DNA of 64,000 bases from Micromonospora pisi (GCF_003633685.1 NZ_RBKT01000001.1:3410001-3474000), one strand, 5' to 3'. Numbered from the stretch's first letter, positions 8,988 to 18,643 are shown. A program made the numbers and translations. Notes: generated by a model not told the origin, from the letters alone.

Positions 8988-9665
8988 ATGCGTCTTGTCC
9001 GGCAGCTCCCCGACCGTTGGCAGAAGTTCGCCCGCGAGGCCGTGACGTTCGGCATCGTGGGCGGCGTGAACACCGTCATCAACTACGCGGTGTTCAACGC
9101 GCTGGCGCTGACGATCTTCGAAAACGGGCAGCTCAAGGCAACGGTCATCGCGACCATCGTCGCGGCGATCAGCTCATACCTGATGAACCGGTACTGGACC
9201 TACCGGGACCGCCCCAAGTCGGCGATGCGGCGCGAATACGTGCTGTTCTTCGTGTTCAACGCGACCGGGCTCGCGATCGAGCTGGGCGTGCTCGCCGCCG
9301 CCAAGTACGGCCTGAACATCCACGGGCTGCTCGCCCTCAACGTGGCGAAGACCGTCGGGGTGGGACTCGCGACCATCTTCCGGTTCTGGTCGTACCGCAC
9401 CTTCGTCTTCCAGCCCGTACCGGACAAGCCCGGCACACACGACCACAGCACCGACGGGATCGTCGAACTCGACCCGGTAGCGGAGCTGGCCGAGGCGGTG
9501 ACCGAACTGGAGGAGGCCGCACACCGTACGCCGGTCGGCACCTCGACCCCGGACGGCCCGGGCACCGAATCGAACGGCTTCCCGGCGGTCGAAGAGGATC
9601 TGAGCGCCGAATTCGCCGCCGATCTGGAGCTACGCGCGGCTGCCCACCGTCCCGCCGCCCACTGA
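8988..9665 (+). CDS. GtrA family membrane protein, copy 2
   Basis: A 225-residue paralogue of the preceding gene. The core KFAREAVTFGIVGGVNTVIN to LATIFRFWSYRTFVF contains the same four hydrophobic segments and the same NRYWTYR and FRFWSYR signatures. An extra acidic, Ala/Pro-rich C-terminal tail of about 70 residues (after residue 150) is predicted to be cytoplasmic and disordered. The tandem arrangement suggests duplication followed by divergence, or a hetero-oligomer. Its substrate is unknown. Confidence 0.88.
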   Translation: MRLVRQLPDRWQKFAREAVTFGIVGGVNTVINYAVFNALALTIFENGQLKATVIATIVAAISSYLMNRYWTYRDRPKSAMRREYVLFFVFNATGLAIELGVLAAAKYGLNIHGLLALNVAKTVGVGLATIFRFWSYRTFVFQPVPDKPGTHDHSTDGIVELDPVAELAEAVTELEEAAHRTPVGTSTPDGPGTESNGFPAVEEDLSAEFAADLELRAAAHRPAAH

Positions 9666-9675
9666 CAACCCACCG

Positions 9676-10263
9676 TTGACCACGCCGTCGCCGACCGACC
9701 GTCGCGCCGACGTGCCCGTTGCGTCGCCCCGGTCCGGCACCGGCGCCGAGGCCGACCTCTTCTTCGAGGACCTGACCCCGGGACGCTCCTTCGACCTCGG
9801 CGTGACCACGGTCGACGGGCCGGAGATGCTGGCCTTCGCCCGACGGTTCGATCCGCAGTGGTACCACGTCGACCCCGAGGTGGCCGCCGCGAGCCATCAC
9901 GGTGGGCTGATCGCCAGCGGCTTCTACACCGTCAGTCTCTTCATGCGCGCGTACGTCGACCACGTGCTGTCCCGCGCCGCCGCCGACGCCTCCCCCGGAC
10001 TGGAGGAACTGCGCTGGCTGGCCCCGGTCCGGGCCGGTGACCGGCTCGCCGTCCGGCTCGACGTGATCGGACGCAAGCCCTCCACCGCCCGGCCCGGCCT
10101 CGGCACGGTCACCCTCGGCGCCACCATGGTCCGGCTGGGCGCGGACGACCAGCCGGAACAGGAAGTGCTTCGGACCAGGTTCCGCGGCTGGTTCGTCCTA
10201 CGCGACCCAGCCGCGACCCCGTCGACCGACACCGGGCCGGCAGACCAGTACCCGGATTCCTAA
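9676..10263 (+). CDS. MaoC-like hot-dog-fold dehydratase
   Basis: A protein of up to 195 residues starting at TTG 9676, 10 nt after the gtrA2 stop. GTG 9712 is an alternative start that would remove 12 residues. The MaoC hydratase signature is FARRFDPQWYHVDPEVAAAS followed by HHGGLIASGFYTV, so the Asp/His catalytic pair appears present. Such proteins hydrate 2-enoyl-CoA thioesters. The stop overlaps the stop of the converging PH-domain gene by 4 bp. Its position beside the acyl-CoA carboxylase locus fits an acyl-CoA role, but the substrate is not defined. Confidence 0.82.
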   Translation: MTTPSPTDRRADVPVASPRSGTGAEADLFFEDLTPGRSFDLGVTTVDGPEMLAFARRFDPQWYHVDPEVAAASHHGGLIASGFYTVSLFMRAYVDHVLSRAAADASPGLEELRWLAPVRAGDRLAVRLDVIGRKPSTARPGLGTVTLGATMVRLGADDQPEQEVLRTRFRGWFVLRDPAATPSTDTGPADQYPDS

Positions 10264-10829
10264 GCCTTCTCGCGCAGCGGCTTGCCCTCTTGGACGTCCG
10301 CGAGCGCCTCACGCAGCTCGCCCTCACCGAGCGAGTGCTTGTCGTGGTCGGCCTCGACCAGCTCGTAGAGCTTGGTCTGTACGTGACCGACCTCGGGGAT
10401 GTCGGTGAGCACCGTCTGGCCCCGCTCACCCGCTGACTCGATGGTCAACGTGCCGCAGCCGAGCAGCCGCTCAAGGAAGTGCTGGTTCATCGTGTGGTCG
10501 TTCACCCGGCCGAGCGGAATGTCCCGACGGTCGAGGTGGAAAACGCCCTTCTGGAGCACGACCCGCTCGTTGGTGAACAGGTAGTGGGTGGTGCGCCAGA
10601 CGAGGAACGGCCAGAGGCTGAGCCAGAGCACCAGCAGCAGGCCAAGGCCGGCGATCACGTACAGGCCGATGGTTCCGCCATCGCCTTCGGGCAGCAGCAC
10701 GGCACCGGCCACCACCGCCGCGATCGCCAGGACCAGCACCAGGACCGGCCGGATCAGGGCCTTCCAGTGCGGGTGCAGATGCAGCACGACATGCTCGTCC
10801 GAGCTGAGCACATCTTCGGGGAAAGGCAC
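10260..10829 (-). CDS. bacterial PH-domain membrane protein
   Basis: A 189-residue protein. After a short N-terminus (SSDEHVVLHLHPHWKAL) come two hydrophobic segments (residues about 26-46 and 55-77), then a bacterial PH-like (bPH2, DUF304) domain with TTHYLFTNERVVLQKGVFHLD and RDIPLGRVND. The tail is charged and ends KPLREKA. The domain typically sits on the cytoplasmic face of the membrane, and its ligand is unknown. The gene lies next to birA, as its apparent counterpart Rv3278c does in mycobacteria. Confidence 0.85.
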   Translation of the reverse strand: MPFPEDVLSSDEHVVLHLHPHWKALIRPVLVLVLAIAAVVAGAVLLPEGDGGTIGLYVIAGLGLLLVLWLSLWPFLVWRTTHYLFTNERVVLQKGVFHLDRRDIPLGRVNDHTMNQHFLERLLGCGTLTIESAGERGQTVLTDIPEVGHVQTKLYELVEADHDKHSLGEGELREALADVQEGKPLREKA

Positions 10830-10963
10830 GCGAACCTCCTGTGATACGTCATTGTTCGCGCTGACCGTAGCGGCTCATGGTTACCGAGCGGGTCAACTGA
10901 TGGTCGACACTCCCCGGAAGTGACGTTGCACCCGGTTCCGCACTCCGTGCCGGAATTTCGCGG

Positions 10964-11857
10964 TCACTCTCCGCGTAGATGCAGTACGTCGCCAGCAGCC
11001 ACCCGATGCTCACCGTCGGCTGCCGAGACCACCAAACGGCCCTCCGGATCAACCGTCACCGCCGACCCGACCAGATCGTCACCGGCCGGCAGCAGCACCC
11101 GTACCGCCCGGCCGACCGTCGCACTGTGCCGCAGATAAGCCGCCCGAAGGCCGGATGCCTCGACATCGCCACCGGCGGCCCGCCAACGCCCGTACCAGTC
11201 CGCGAGTGCGCGCAGCAGGGCCCGCAGCAACGGATCCCGGTCGGCCACGGCCGCGCCGGCGAGCCGCAACGAGGTGGCGGCCAGCCCGGTCGGGTTGGTC
11301 GGCAGCTCGTCGGCGCGCAGGGTCACGTTCAGCCCGATCCCGAGCACGATCGCCGGTGGGCCACCGACGACCTCCGCCGGCACCGCCTCGGCCAGGATGC
11401 CGGCGCCCTTGGCCGCACCGAGCAACAGGTCGTTCGGCCACTTCAGCCCCGCCGCCACCGAGTCCGGCAGCTCGGCCACCCGGTTCACCGCCTCGACCAG
11501 GGCCACCCCGGCCAGCAGCGGCAACCAGCCGTACGTCGCCGGGGGTGCGCCGGGCCAGTCGTGCTCGACGACCGGCACCCCCGGCCGGAGCAGGACGCTG
11601 GTCGCGATACCGGCCCTGGCCGGCGACTGCCAGCTACGGCCCCGGCGGCCCCGCCCGGCGGTCTGCCGCTCGGCGACCACCACCAGCCCCTCCGGCTCAC
11701 CCGCCGAAGCCGCCGCGACCACGTCGGCGTTGGTCGAGCCGGTCTCGGCGCGCAGGTCCAGCCGGGTCCAGAGCCCGCCCGGGACAACCAGCGACCGCCG
11801 CAGCCCACGGACGTCGAGCGGGGGGCGGTCCAGATCGGTGTACGGCGAATCCGGCAT
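10964..11857 (-). CDS. birA: biotin--[acetyl-CoA-carboxylase] ligase
   Basis: A 297-residue biotin protein ligase of the monofunctional type, with no N-terminal HTH. It activates biotin with ATP and attaches it to the carrier lysine of carboxylases such as the AccA protein encoded at 29704. Motifs are TGSTNADV (about 40-47), [15 protein letters not shown] with the ATP/biotin loop, and LKWPNDLLL (near residue 145) with the catalytic lysine. The C-terminal SH3-like domain ends [12 protein letters not shown]. The gene is divergent from accD. Confidence 0.93.
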   Translation of the reverse strand: MPDSPYTDLDRPPLDVRGLRRSLVVPGGLWTRLDLRAETGSTNADVVAAASAGEPEGLVVVAERQTAGRGRRGRSWQSPARAGIATSVLLRPGVPVVEHDWPGAPPATYGWLPLLAGVALVEAVNRVAELPDSVAAGLKWPNDLLLGAAKGAGILAEAVPAEVVGGPPAIVLGIGLNVTLRADELPTNPTGLAATSLRLAGAAVADRDPLLRALLRALADWYGRWRAAGGDVEASGLRAAYLRHSATVGRAVRVLLPAGDDLVGSAVTVDPEGRLVVSAADGEHRVAAGDVLHLRGE

Positions 11858-11863
11858 CAGGCC

Positions 11864-11869
11864 AGCCTA
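11864..11869 (-). promoter_or_regulatory. -10 hexamer TAGGCT, leaderless birA
   Basis: On the minus strand TAGGCT is followed by 6 nt and ATG 11857. There is no Shine-Dalgarno sequence. Confidence 0.45.
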
Positions 11870-12103
11870 CGACGCCCGCCTCCGCCGGCCCCGACAGCCG
11901 GCGACACGCCTCCGGACTGGTTGGTGAGGCCAAGCCCACGTCGGCGGGCGGCGACGCCGGGCGGGCGCATCGTTACGATCCAGGACTGGGCACGCGCGCG
12001 GAGCGGATGCCGTCCGTGCCCGACCCGTCGGAGCACGGATTCCGCGAGCGCGAGCAGGAGCGAGGCGGGCCCCCGCGGTCGCGAGGAAAGGCAGACTACT
12101 GAC

Positions 12104-13693
12104 GTGAGCGCCAGCAGCGAGGTCGAGATCAACATCCACAGCACCGCCGGCAAGCTGGCGGACCTGCAGCGGCGGGTGGACGAGGCGGTGCACGCCGGCT
12201 CCGCCCGCGCGGTGGAGAAGCAGCACGCCCGGGGCAAGAAGACCGCCCGTGAGCGGATCGAGATGCTGCTCGACCCCGGTTCCTTCGTCGAACTGGACGA
12301 ACTGGCCCGGCACCGGTCCACCAACTTCGGGCTGGAACGGACCCGCCCGTACGGGGACGGTGTGGTCACCGGCTACGGCACGGTCGAGGGCCGGCAGGTC
12401 TGCGTATTCGCCCAGGACTTCACCGTCTTCGGCGGCTCGCTCGGCGAGGTCTTCGGTCAGAAGATCGTCAAGTTGATGGACCTGGCGATGAAGTCCGGCT
12501 GCCCGGTGGTGGGGATCAACGACTCGGGCGGCGCCCGGATCCAGGAGGGCGTGGTCAGCCTCGGCCTCTACGGCGAGATCTTCTTCCGTAACGTCCGCGC
12601 CTCCGGGGTGATCCCGCAGATCTCACTGGTGATGGGGCCGTGCGCGGGCGGTGCGGTCTACTCCCCCGCGGTCACCGACTTCACCGTGATGGTCGACCAG
12701 ACCTCGCACATGTTCATCACCGGGCCGGACGTGATCAAGACGGTGACCGGCGAGGACGTGGGGATGGAGGAACTGGGCGGGGCCCGTACGCACAACACCC
12801 GCAGCGGCAACGCGCACTACCTCGCCACCGACGAGGACGACGCGATCGACTACGTCAAGGCGCTGCTGTCGTACCTGCCGGCGAACAACATGGACGAGCC
12901 GCCGACGTACGCCGCCGAGGCGGAACTGGCGATCACCGACGCGGACCGGGAACTCGACACTCTGATCCCGGACTCGGCGAACCAGCCGTACGACATCCAC
13001 CGGGTGATCGAGCACGTCCTCGACGACGGCGAGTTCCTCGAGGTGCACCCGCTCTTCGCCCAGAACATCGTGGTCGGCTTCGGTCGGGTCGAGGGTCGCC
13101 CGGTCGGTGTGGTGGCGAACCAGCCGATGCACTTCGCCGGCACCCTGGACATCGCCGCCTCGGAGAAGGCGGCCCGCTTCGTCCGCACCTGCGACGCCTT
13201 CAACATCCCCGTGCTGACCTTTGTGGACGTACCCGGGTTCCTGCCCGGAACCGGTCAGGAGTGGGACGGCATCATCCGGCGCGGCGCGAAGCTCATCTAC
13301 GCGTACGCCGAGGCGACCGTACCGAAGGTCACGGTGATCACCCGGAAGGCGTACGGCGGCGCGTACGACGTGATGGGTTCGAAGCACCTCGGCGCGGACC
13401 TCAACTTCGCCTGGCCGACCGCCCAGATCGCGGTGATGGGCGCGCAGGGGGCGGTGAACATCCTCTACCGTTCCGAACTCGGCGCCGCCGAGGATCCGGC
13501 CGCGTTCCGCGCCGCGAAGATCGCCGAGTACGAGGAGACCCTGGCGAACCCGTACGTGGCCGCCGAGCGCGGTTACATCGACTCGGTGATCGCACCGGCC
13601 GAGACCCGCACCCAGATCGTCCGCGCGCTACGGATGCTCCGCACCAAGCGGGAGACGCTGCCGCCGAAGAAGCACGGCAACATCCCGCTGTAA
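12104..13693 (+). CDS. accD: acyl-CoA (propionyl/acetyl-CoA) carboxylase beta subunit
   Basis: A 529-residue carboxyltransferase subunit that moves CO2 from carboxybiotin to an acyl-CoA. The N-terminal half carries [12 protein letters not shown] and [13 protein letters not shown]. The C-terminal half carries [18 protein letters not shown] and [16 protein letters not shown], with oxyanion-forming glycines in both crotonase-like domains. The C-terminus [12 protein letters not shown] is typical of PccB/AccD5. A long upstream open frame is antisense to birA. GTG 12104 fits the family start, with GAGGAAAGG about 11 nt upstream. Its epsilon partner, normally adjacent, lies 7.3 kb downstream at 20946. 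Confidence 0.95.
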   Translation: MSASSEVEINIHSTAGKLADLQRRVDEAVHAGSARAVEKQHARGKKTARERIEMLLDPGSFVELDELARHRSTNFGLERTRPYGDGVVTGYGTVEGRQVCVFAQDFTVFGGSLGEVFGQKIVKLMDLAMKSGCPVVGINDSGGARIQEGVVSLGLYGEIFFRNVRASGVIPQISLVMGPCAGGAVYSPAVTDFTVMVDQTSHMFITGPDVIKTVTGEDVGMEELGGARTHNTRSGNAHYLATDEDDAIDYVKALLSYLPANNMDEPPTYAAEAELAITDADRELDTLIPDSANQPYDIHRVIEHVLDDGEFLEVHPLFAQNIVVGFGRVEGRPVGVVANQPMHFAGTLDIAASEKAARFVRTCDAFNIPVLTFVDVPGFLPGTGQEWDGIIRRGAKLIYAYAEATVPKVTVITRKAYGGAYDVMGSKHLGADLNFAWPTAQIAVMGAQGAVNILYRSELGAAEDPAAFRAAKIAEYEETLANPYVAAERGYIDSVIAPAETRTQIVRALRMLRTKRETLPPKKHGNIPL

Positions 13694-13723
13694 CCGCACC
13701 GGCGAACGGGCCGCGGCCGGCGC

Positions 13724-15016
13724 TCAGCAACGCGGGTTCGCGAACGGGCAGAGCCAGGCCGCGGCCCGGCCGGCGAGCTGGCGCATGCGGGCGTCGTCGT
13801 AGTCGTACGACTCCAGCACGGCGACCAGGTCGCCGACCCGTACCACGGCGTAGAGGGTGACCGTGCCGGCCTCCGGGGTGCCGGCGGGCGCGGTCACCTC
13901 CTGGCGTACCAGCAGTGACTGGGACCCGGCGAAGCCGTCACCGAGCACCCGCAGGGTGTGCCGCCCCCCGGTCCTGGCACCGGGATCGACCATCGGGACG
14001 GTGGCGCCCGGCTCGGCCGAGGACGACGGAACAGCCGGAGCGGACGGGCTGGCCGAGGACGACGACCATGACGGGGCGGCCGACGAGGGCGGGTCGGCCG
14101 AGGACGACGGCGTGGCCGAGGAGGGCGGAGCGGAAGGGTCGACGTTCGGGCGCGGATCGGCGGAGGCGGTGTGACCGGTCAGTACCGCCGGCGGAACCTC
14201 GTACGCCGCACACGCGTCCACGACCCGGCGCGCCTCGTCGACGACGGTCCGGGCGGCGGGGTCGTCGGCGTACCGGGTCACCTGCTGGCTGAGCATCCGT
14301 ACCCGCCCGTCCGGCCCGTCCCCGCCGACGCTGTTGCCCCGGCTGAACAGGTAGTCGCGGTACGTCGCGACGCGCAGCCCGGCGTAGGCCGGGCAGTAGT
14401 CGGCGAGGTGGAACGGCCAGAGGTCGGCACCGACCGAACCGCTGGTGTCGTAGCTGATCCGGAAGTTGAGCCCGAGGTCGGCCGGCTGGAGCAGCGCGAC
14501 CGCCGGGAACCAGCCCGCACCGCCCGGCTGGACCGGCTGGCGGGAGGGGTCCGGCGAACTCCGCGTCACGGTCGGGTCGGAACCCGGCGCAGCGGGTGGT
14601 CCGGCGACCGTCACCGGTCCCGTACCGGTACCGGGTAACCCGCCGACCAGTCCCCAGATGGCCGCGAAGACCAGCACGACGGCCGCCGGCACGCCCACCG
14701 CGACCCGTCGACGCCGACGCCGGCCCAGGGCCCGAATCCGCTCCGGTGCCGGCCAGGTCACGCCGCCAAGCTCGGCGGCGAGTTGCTCGGCGAGCATCCG
14801 GGACTGCTCGGTCAGCAGTTCCGGCGGGACCGGCTCGTCGTCGGACGGTGCCGTCGGCTCCGGCATCAACGCCGCCAGGGACTCCGGCAGTTCGTCCCGG
14901 GGCGGCTCCGCCGCCAGGTCCAGCACCGGTTCACCCGGCTGGCCGGCAGCCGGGCCGACCGTCAGCTCCATCGTCAGTTCCGGGTCCGGCACCCGCTCCG
15001 CCCGACGCTCAGGCAT
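13724..15016 (-). CDS. membrane-anchored protein coupled to ECF sigma factor (putative anti-sigma)
   Basis: A 430-residue protein whose ATG overlaps the end of the sigma gene by 8 nt (ATGCCTGA), so the two are translationally coupled. The N-terminal 100 residues are acidic and cytoplasmic. RRRRRRVAVGVPAAVVLVFAAI begins a single TM segment at about residues 103-125. The rest would be extracytoplasmic and includes a Ser/Pro-rich low-complexity stretch (about 290-345). The layout matches an anti-sigma factor with a sensor ectodomain, but I see no clear zinc-binding HxxxCxxC motif. The assignment therefore rests on gene context. Confidence 0.6.
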   Translation of the reverse strand: MPERRAERVPDPELTMELTVGPAAGQPGEPVLDLAAEPPRDELPESLAALMPEPTAPSDDEPVPPELLTEQSRMLAEQLAAELGGVTWPAPERIRALGRRRRRRVAVGVPAAVVLVFAAIWGLVGGLPGTGTGPVTVAGPPAAPGSDPTVTRSSPDPSRQPVQPGGAGWFPAVALLQPADLGLNFRISYDTSGSVGADLWPFHLADYCPAYAGLRVATYRDYLFSRGNSVGGDGPDGRVRMLSQQVTRYADDPAARTVVDEARRVVDACAAYEVPPAVLTGHTASADPRPNVDPSAPPSSATPSSSADPPSSAAPSWSSSSASPSAPAVPSSSAEPGATVPMVDPGARTGGRHTLRVLGDGFAGSQSLLVRQEVTAPAGTPEAGTVTLYAVVRVGDLVAVLESYDYDDARMRQLAGRAAAWLCPFANPRC

Positions 15017-15512
15017 CAGCGGCCTCCTCCAACTCGACGACGGCCAACAAACCCGCCAGGGCCACCCGCCCCCGGGAGAGCCGGGCCTTGACGGTGCCGA
15101 CCGGGGCGCCGGTCTCCCGAGCCACCTCCGCCACCGGTAGACCGACCAGGTAGTAGAGAGCCAGCGCGGTGCGCTGTTCCTCTGGCAGGCGGCGCAGCGC
15201 CGCCACCACGTCGACCGTCTCGGTGCCCGGTCCCGGCGTGACGTTCTCCACCGCGCCATGGCGCAGGTACGCGCGGGCCCGGCTGCGCAGGCTACGCCAC
15301 CGGCTGACCGCGACCCGGGCGGCGACCACCCGTACCCACGACTCCGGGTCCTCGTACCCGCTCACCGTGGACCAGCGCTGCCAGGCCCGGATGTACGCCT
15401 CCTGTACCGCGTCCTGTGCCTCGGACAGGTCACCGGTGAGCAGGTACACGTAGCCGAGCAGCCGTTGCCGGCTTCCCCGGTAGAACTCGTCGAACCCGCC
15501 GACGTCGGGCAC
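15009..15512 (-). CDS. ECF-family RNA polymerase sigma factor (SigE/SCO-type)
   Basis: A 167-residue sigma-70 family protein. Region 2 covers residues about 7-75 with FDEFYRGSRQRLLGYVYLLT and AQDAVQEAYIRAWQRW. Region 4 is at about 105-155 with RRLPEEQRTALALYYLVGL and the HTH VAEVARETGAPVGTVKARL. The start is GTG 15512 behind GGGGAGG. It would direct transcription of a stress or envelope regulon in response to its membrane partner encoded next. No matching promoter motif could be identified here. Confidence 0.9.
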   Translation of the reverse strand: MPDVGGFDEFYRGSRQRLLGYVYLLTGDLSEAQDAVQEAYIRAWQRWSTVSGYEDPESWVRVVAARVAVSRWRSLRSRARAYLRHGAVENVTPGPGTETVDVVAALRRLPEEQRTALALYYLVGLPVAEVARETGAPVGTVKARLSRGRVALAGLLAVVELEEAADA

Positions 15513-15629
15513 CAGTTACCTCCCCTGGGCGTCGGAGGCTATACGCGCGGGACGAGCCGGTCGGTTGCCGGAGCGGGCCGACTTTCACTCAGGCTGGTGT
15601 GAGCCGGCCTCGCGGCGGTGGTGGTTCGC

Positions 15630-16604
15630 TCAGGCCAACAGCTGGTCCGGCGGGAAGCCGCCGGCCGGAATCCGCTCTCGTACGGCGCGGCGGACCGCGC
15701 GCTGCACCGCCGCGTTCACCGGGGTCGGCACCCCGTGCAGGCGTCCCAACAGGACGATCTCCCCGTTGAGATAGTCGGTCTCGGTCGAACCCGTGCCCCG
15801 AGCCAGACTCTGCCAGGTCGAACTCCCCGCCCGGGTACGGCCGGCAACCGGGCGTGCCCGTACGTTGTCCGCCCGGTCGGCCGCCTCCTCCTCGCGCGAG
15901 GTGTGCGCGATGCCGGCCGCCGCCAGCGCGGCGACCCCCTCGGCGCGCAGCAGGTCGATCAGCCCCGGGTCGGCGTCCCGGCCGAGGAGCGCGTCCACCC
16001 CGTTACCGAGGTTGGCCAGCAGCTTGCCGTACTTCCAGCGCATCACGTCGTCCCGTACCCGGGTGACGAATCCGCTCTTGGTGAGCTCGTCCGCGATCTG
16101 CCGTACGCACTCGTCGGCCCCGCCCGGGTAGGCGCCGAGCTGCAACATGCCGGAGTGCGGGTGCCCCTCGGCGGCGATCACACCCGGTTCGAGGAAGGTG
16201 GCGGGCAACCAGAGGCAGATCCCGTAGACGCGGTCGAAGCGGCGCAGCGCGGCGCGCTCGTTCGCCACCCCGTTCTGCGCGGTCAGCAGCGGTAGCCGTT
16301 CGGCCGCCGTACCGCCACCGGTCACCGGCGCGCCCGCCCACTCGCCGAGGGCCGCCTGGGTGTCCTGGGACTTGACCGTGAGCACCAGCGCGGTGTCCGG
16401 CGTCAGCTCCAACTCGTCGGCGCCGGCCACCGCTGGCAGTGGGACGTTCCGCTCGTCTTCGGGGGTGGCCAGGGTCAGCCCTCGGGCGCGGATCGCGTCC
16501 AACTGGGCGCCACGGGCCACCAGGGTCACGTCGTGGCCGGCCAGGGCCAGCCGCGCGCCGATGGTGCCGCCGACCGCCCCCGCACCGATGATCACATACC
16601 GCAC
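15630..16604 (-). CDS. panE: 2-dehydropantoate 2-reductase (ketopantoate reductase)
   Basis: A 324-residue NADPH-dependent reductase. The N-terminal Rossmann motif is YVIIGAGAVGGTIGARLA. TVKSQDTQAAL and LLTAQNGVANE correspond to conserved cofactor and substrate loops, and RWKYGKLLANLGN contains the catalytic lysine. It reduces ketopantoate to pantoate in CoA biosynthesis. The family also contains paralogues with other 2-keto acid substrates, so the pathway call is less certain than the fold. The start is GTG 16604. The frame is open much further upstream, but only as antisense to the M50 gene. Confidence 0.85.
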   Translation of the reverse strand: MRYVIIGAGAVGGTIGARLALAGHDVTLVARGAQLDAIRARGLTLATPEDERNVPLPAVAGADELELTPDTALVLTVKSQDTQAALGEWAGAPVTGGGTAAERLPLLTAQNGVANERAALRRFDRVYGICLWLPATFLEPGVIAAEGHPHSGMLQLGAYPGGADECVRQIADELTKSGFVTRVRDDVMRWKYGKLLANLGNGVDALLGRDADPGLIDLLRAEGVAALAAAGIAHTSREEEAADRADNVRARPVAGRTRAGSSTWQSLARGTGSTETDYLNGEIVLLGRLHGVPTPVNAAVQRAVRRAVRERIPAGGFPPDQLLA

Positions 16605-16648
16605 GCCCCCATTCTGCCCCTGACCAGCCGGGGCGGTGGCGGGCGGGC

Positions 16649-17389
16649 TCAGAACGGCAGGTCGAGGTCGGCCAGGTGGGCGCCGGCCAGCAGGCTCGTA
16701 CCGATGCCCAACGCGAGCAGGTTGACCACGCCGAACAGGCCGACCCAGAAGATCGCCGGCAGGAAGGTGACCCCGGCGAGCTGGTCGGCGTCGGAGGCGG
16801 GCATCCGTCCCCTGCGTCGCAGCGTCTGCAACTCGCCCACCGGCCGGATTCCACCGATCAGCAGGAACCAGACCCCGGTGTACGCGAACACCGCCTGCAC
16901 CTGCGGGCCGGCGAACCAGGAGACACCGAAGACCACGGCGGTGGTGACCATGATCGAGACGATGCCGAAGGCGTTGCGGATCATGACGAGCATGGCGAGC
17001 AGCAGCACCACCGCGACCCAGAGCAGCAGGGTGATCCGGTTGCCGCCGAGCAGCCAGGCTCCGCCGAGTCCGATCAGGGACGGTGCGACGTAGCCGGCGA
17101 GCAGGGTGAAGACCATGCCGGGACCGGAGGGACGTCCGGCCGACAGGGTCAGCCCGGAGGTGTCCGAGTGCAGCCTGACCCCGTGCAGCCGTCGGCCGGT
17201 CAGCAGCGCGGCCAGCGCGTGCCCACCCTCGTGGGCGATCGTGATGGCGTTGCGCCCGATCCGCCAGGGCAGCCGGGTCAGCACCACCGCGAGCGCGACC
17301 AGCCCGGTGAGCAGTACGAGTAACGGCGGTGGATCCGGTTGGGCATCGAACAGCCGGTTCCAGACGTCGGTAAAGCCGTCGATCGACAC
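16649..17389 (-). CDS. M50 family membrane metallopeptidase (YvfD-like)
   Basis: A 246-residue multi-pass membrane protein. The zinc-protease motif AHEGGHALAALLTG (HEGGH at about 54-58) lies near the first helices, followed by at least five more hydrophobic segments. A second ligand candidate occurs in LHSDTSGLT. It belongs to the peptidase_M50B-like group of unknown substrate, not to a clear site-2 protease with a PDZ domain. The start is GTG 17389, with TAGGCT 8 nt upstream suggesting a leaderless mRNA. Confidence 0.8.
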   Translation of the reverse strand: MSIDGFTDVWNRLFDAQPDPPPLLVLLTGLVALAVVLTRLPWRIGRNAITIAHEGGHALAALLTGRRLHGVRLHSDTSGLTLSAGRPSGPGMVFTLLAGYVAPSLIGLGGAWLLGGNRITLLLWVAVVLLLAMLVMIRNAFGIVSIMVTTAVVFGVSWFAGPQVQAVFAYTGVWFLLIGGIRPVGELQTLRRRGRMPASDADQLAGVTFLPAIFWVGLFGVVNLLALGIGTSLLAGAHLADLDLPF

Positions 17390-17581
17390 AGCCGGGGAGC
17401 CTAGCCCACCTGCGCGAGGCCACCGCCTGGCGACGGAGTGACCGGACCCTCGGTCCACACGCGCTCACGCAACGCAACGGCGCTTGAAGAACATTTAAGC
17501 GAAACGATCTGATCCGTCCGGCCCTGACATCCGTACCCAACGATGCTGCAACCGGGCAGCCGACGATCAAGGGAGCGGTGC

Positions 17582-18226
17582 ATGTACAGGAGAAGCGGGA
17601 CGACCGGCCGGGCGCGGAAGCTGCTCATCGGGGCGGCCGCGACGGCCCTGCTCGGCACCGCACTGGCGGTCGGTACGGGAATGAGCAACGCCGGCGAGAA
17701 CTGCAACGGCCTGGACACCGCGTTGCGCAACAACCTGAACTTCATCGCCGACCAGCGGGCCAACCCGGACGCGCTCGCCGAGGCCCGGATCGCGAACCGG
17801 CAGGCCGTTGTCGACCTCATCCAGCAGCGCCGGGTCACCGCTGGCTGCACCGCGCAGGTGCACGCGGACCGGCCGGCCGCACCCGCACCCGTCAACCCGC
17901 CCGCCGCACCCGCGAACCCGCCCGCCGCGCCCGCGAACCCCGGTGGCGGCGATGTTCCCGCCGGCGCCCCGGCCAACGGGGAGGTCGTCTGCAAGGGGTC
18001 GACGGTGACCCTCTTCAACGAGGACGCCGCACCCGCCGCGTCCAGCGGTACGTTCCCGATCGGCACCACCCTGCGGGTCACGAACCTGGACAACAACAAG
18101 AGCACCACGGTCAAGGTGACCAGCCCGTCCGGCAGCTGCGTACTGCTCAACAACGCGGCGTTCGAGCAGGTCCGCGAGCCGGGCAAGTTCCTGATCCGGC
18201 GGGCGGTGATCGAGCGGGTCGGCTGA
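17582..18226 (+). CDS. secreted RlpA-like / double-psi beta-barrel protein
   Basis: A 214-residue protein starting at ATG 17582, with GGGAG upstream. The N-terminus (MYRRSGTTGRARKLLIGAAA) is a Sec-type signal with likely cleavage near residue 38. A helical segment with two cysteines (CNGLDTALRNN, TAGCTAQ) follows. A Pro/Ala linker with the tandem unit NPPAAPA comes next. The C-terminal 75 residues resemble the RlpA / expansin double-psi beta-barrel: FPIGTTLRVTNLDNNKSTTV, then NNAAFEQVREPGKF. The usual catalytic aspartate of RlpA is not obvious, since TSPSGSC replaces the DRGP region. It is probably a wall-associated protein. Confidence 0.7.
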   Translation: MYRRSGTTGRARKLLIGAAATALLGTALAVGTGMSNAGENCNGLDTALRNNLNFIADQRANPDALAEARIANRQAVVDLIQQRRVTAGCTAQVHADRPAAPAPVNPPAAPANPPAAPANPGGGDVPAGAPANGEVVCKGSTVTLFNEDAAPAASSGTFPIGTTLRVTNLDNNKSTTVKVTSPSGSCVLLNNAAFEQVREPGKFLIRRAVIERVG

Positions 18227-18252
18227 GCCGGCCCGACCGGACCACGAACAGC

Positions 18253-18300
18253 GGCAGCCGGATCGGACATCCCCGCCCGGGGATCACCGGTCCGGCTGCC
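18253..18300. terminator. nested GC-rich hairpin between convergent genes
   Basis: The outer arms GGCAGCCGGA (18253-18262) and TCCGGCTGCC (18291-18300) are perfect complements, with an inner ATCCCCG...CGGGGAT stem. It lies between the stops at 18226 (plus) and 18357 (minus) and is likely a bidirectional terminator. Confidence 0.6.
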
Positions 18301-18356
18301 ATTGCGTTCCGAACACCGCCCCCGGGGGGCTGGTCCGTGCGTCTCCAGCGGGGCGC

Positions 18357-18584
18357 TCAGGCCCTCCGCCGGGCAGTCATCGGGGACCGTGCCACTTCCC
18401 CGGCCGGCACCGTGGGACGCATCAGTCGCCAGGCACCGACCACCCCGACGGCCATGGTCACGACGCTCGCGAGCGCGATCAGCGTCACCACGCCGAAGCT
18501 CGCCAGGATCAGCGCGATGTCGCCCACCGCGATCAGCATCCAGAGGGCCACGCTCGGCTTGGTCGTGCGTTGTCGGAAACTCAT
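18357..18584 (-). CDS. small two-helix membrane protein
   Basis: A 75-residue protein with a strong ribosome site (GGAAGGAGG) before ATG 18584. Two hydrophobic helices (residues about 12-30 and 31-52) are flanked by basic ends (MSFRQRTTK and MTARRRA). I do not recognise the family. It is separated from the kinase stop by 60 bp on the same strand and may be read through from it. Confidence 0.65.
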   Translation of the reverse strand: MSFRQRTTKPSVALWMLIAVGDIALILASFGVVTLIALASVVTMAVGVVGAWRLMRPTVPAGEVARSPMTARRRA

Positions 18585-18643
18585 GTCGTACCTCCTTCCG
18601 TCGTCGACTCAGCAGTACCCAGACGGAGCGGAGGTCATGCGGA

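Noticed and set aside
12623-13387. Minus-strand open frame over accD
   Set aside because: It is a shadow of accD. It is Val/Arg/Asp-rich, with no domain and no ribosome site.
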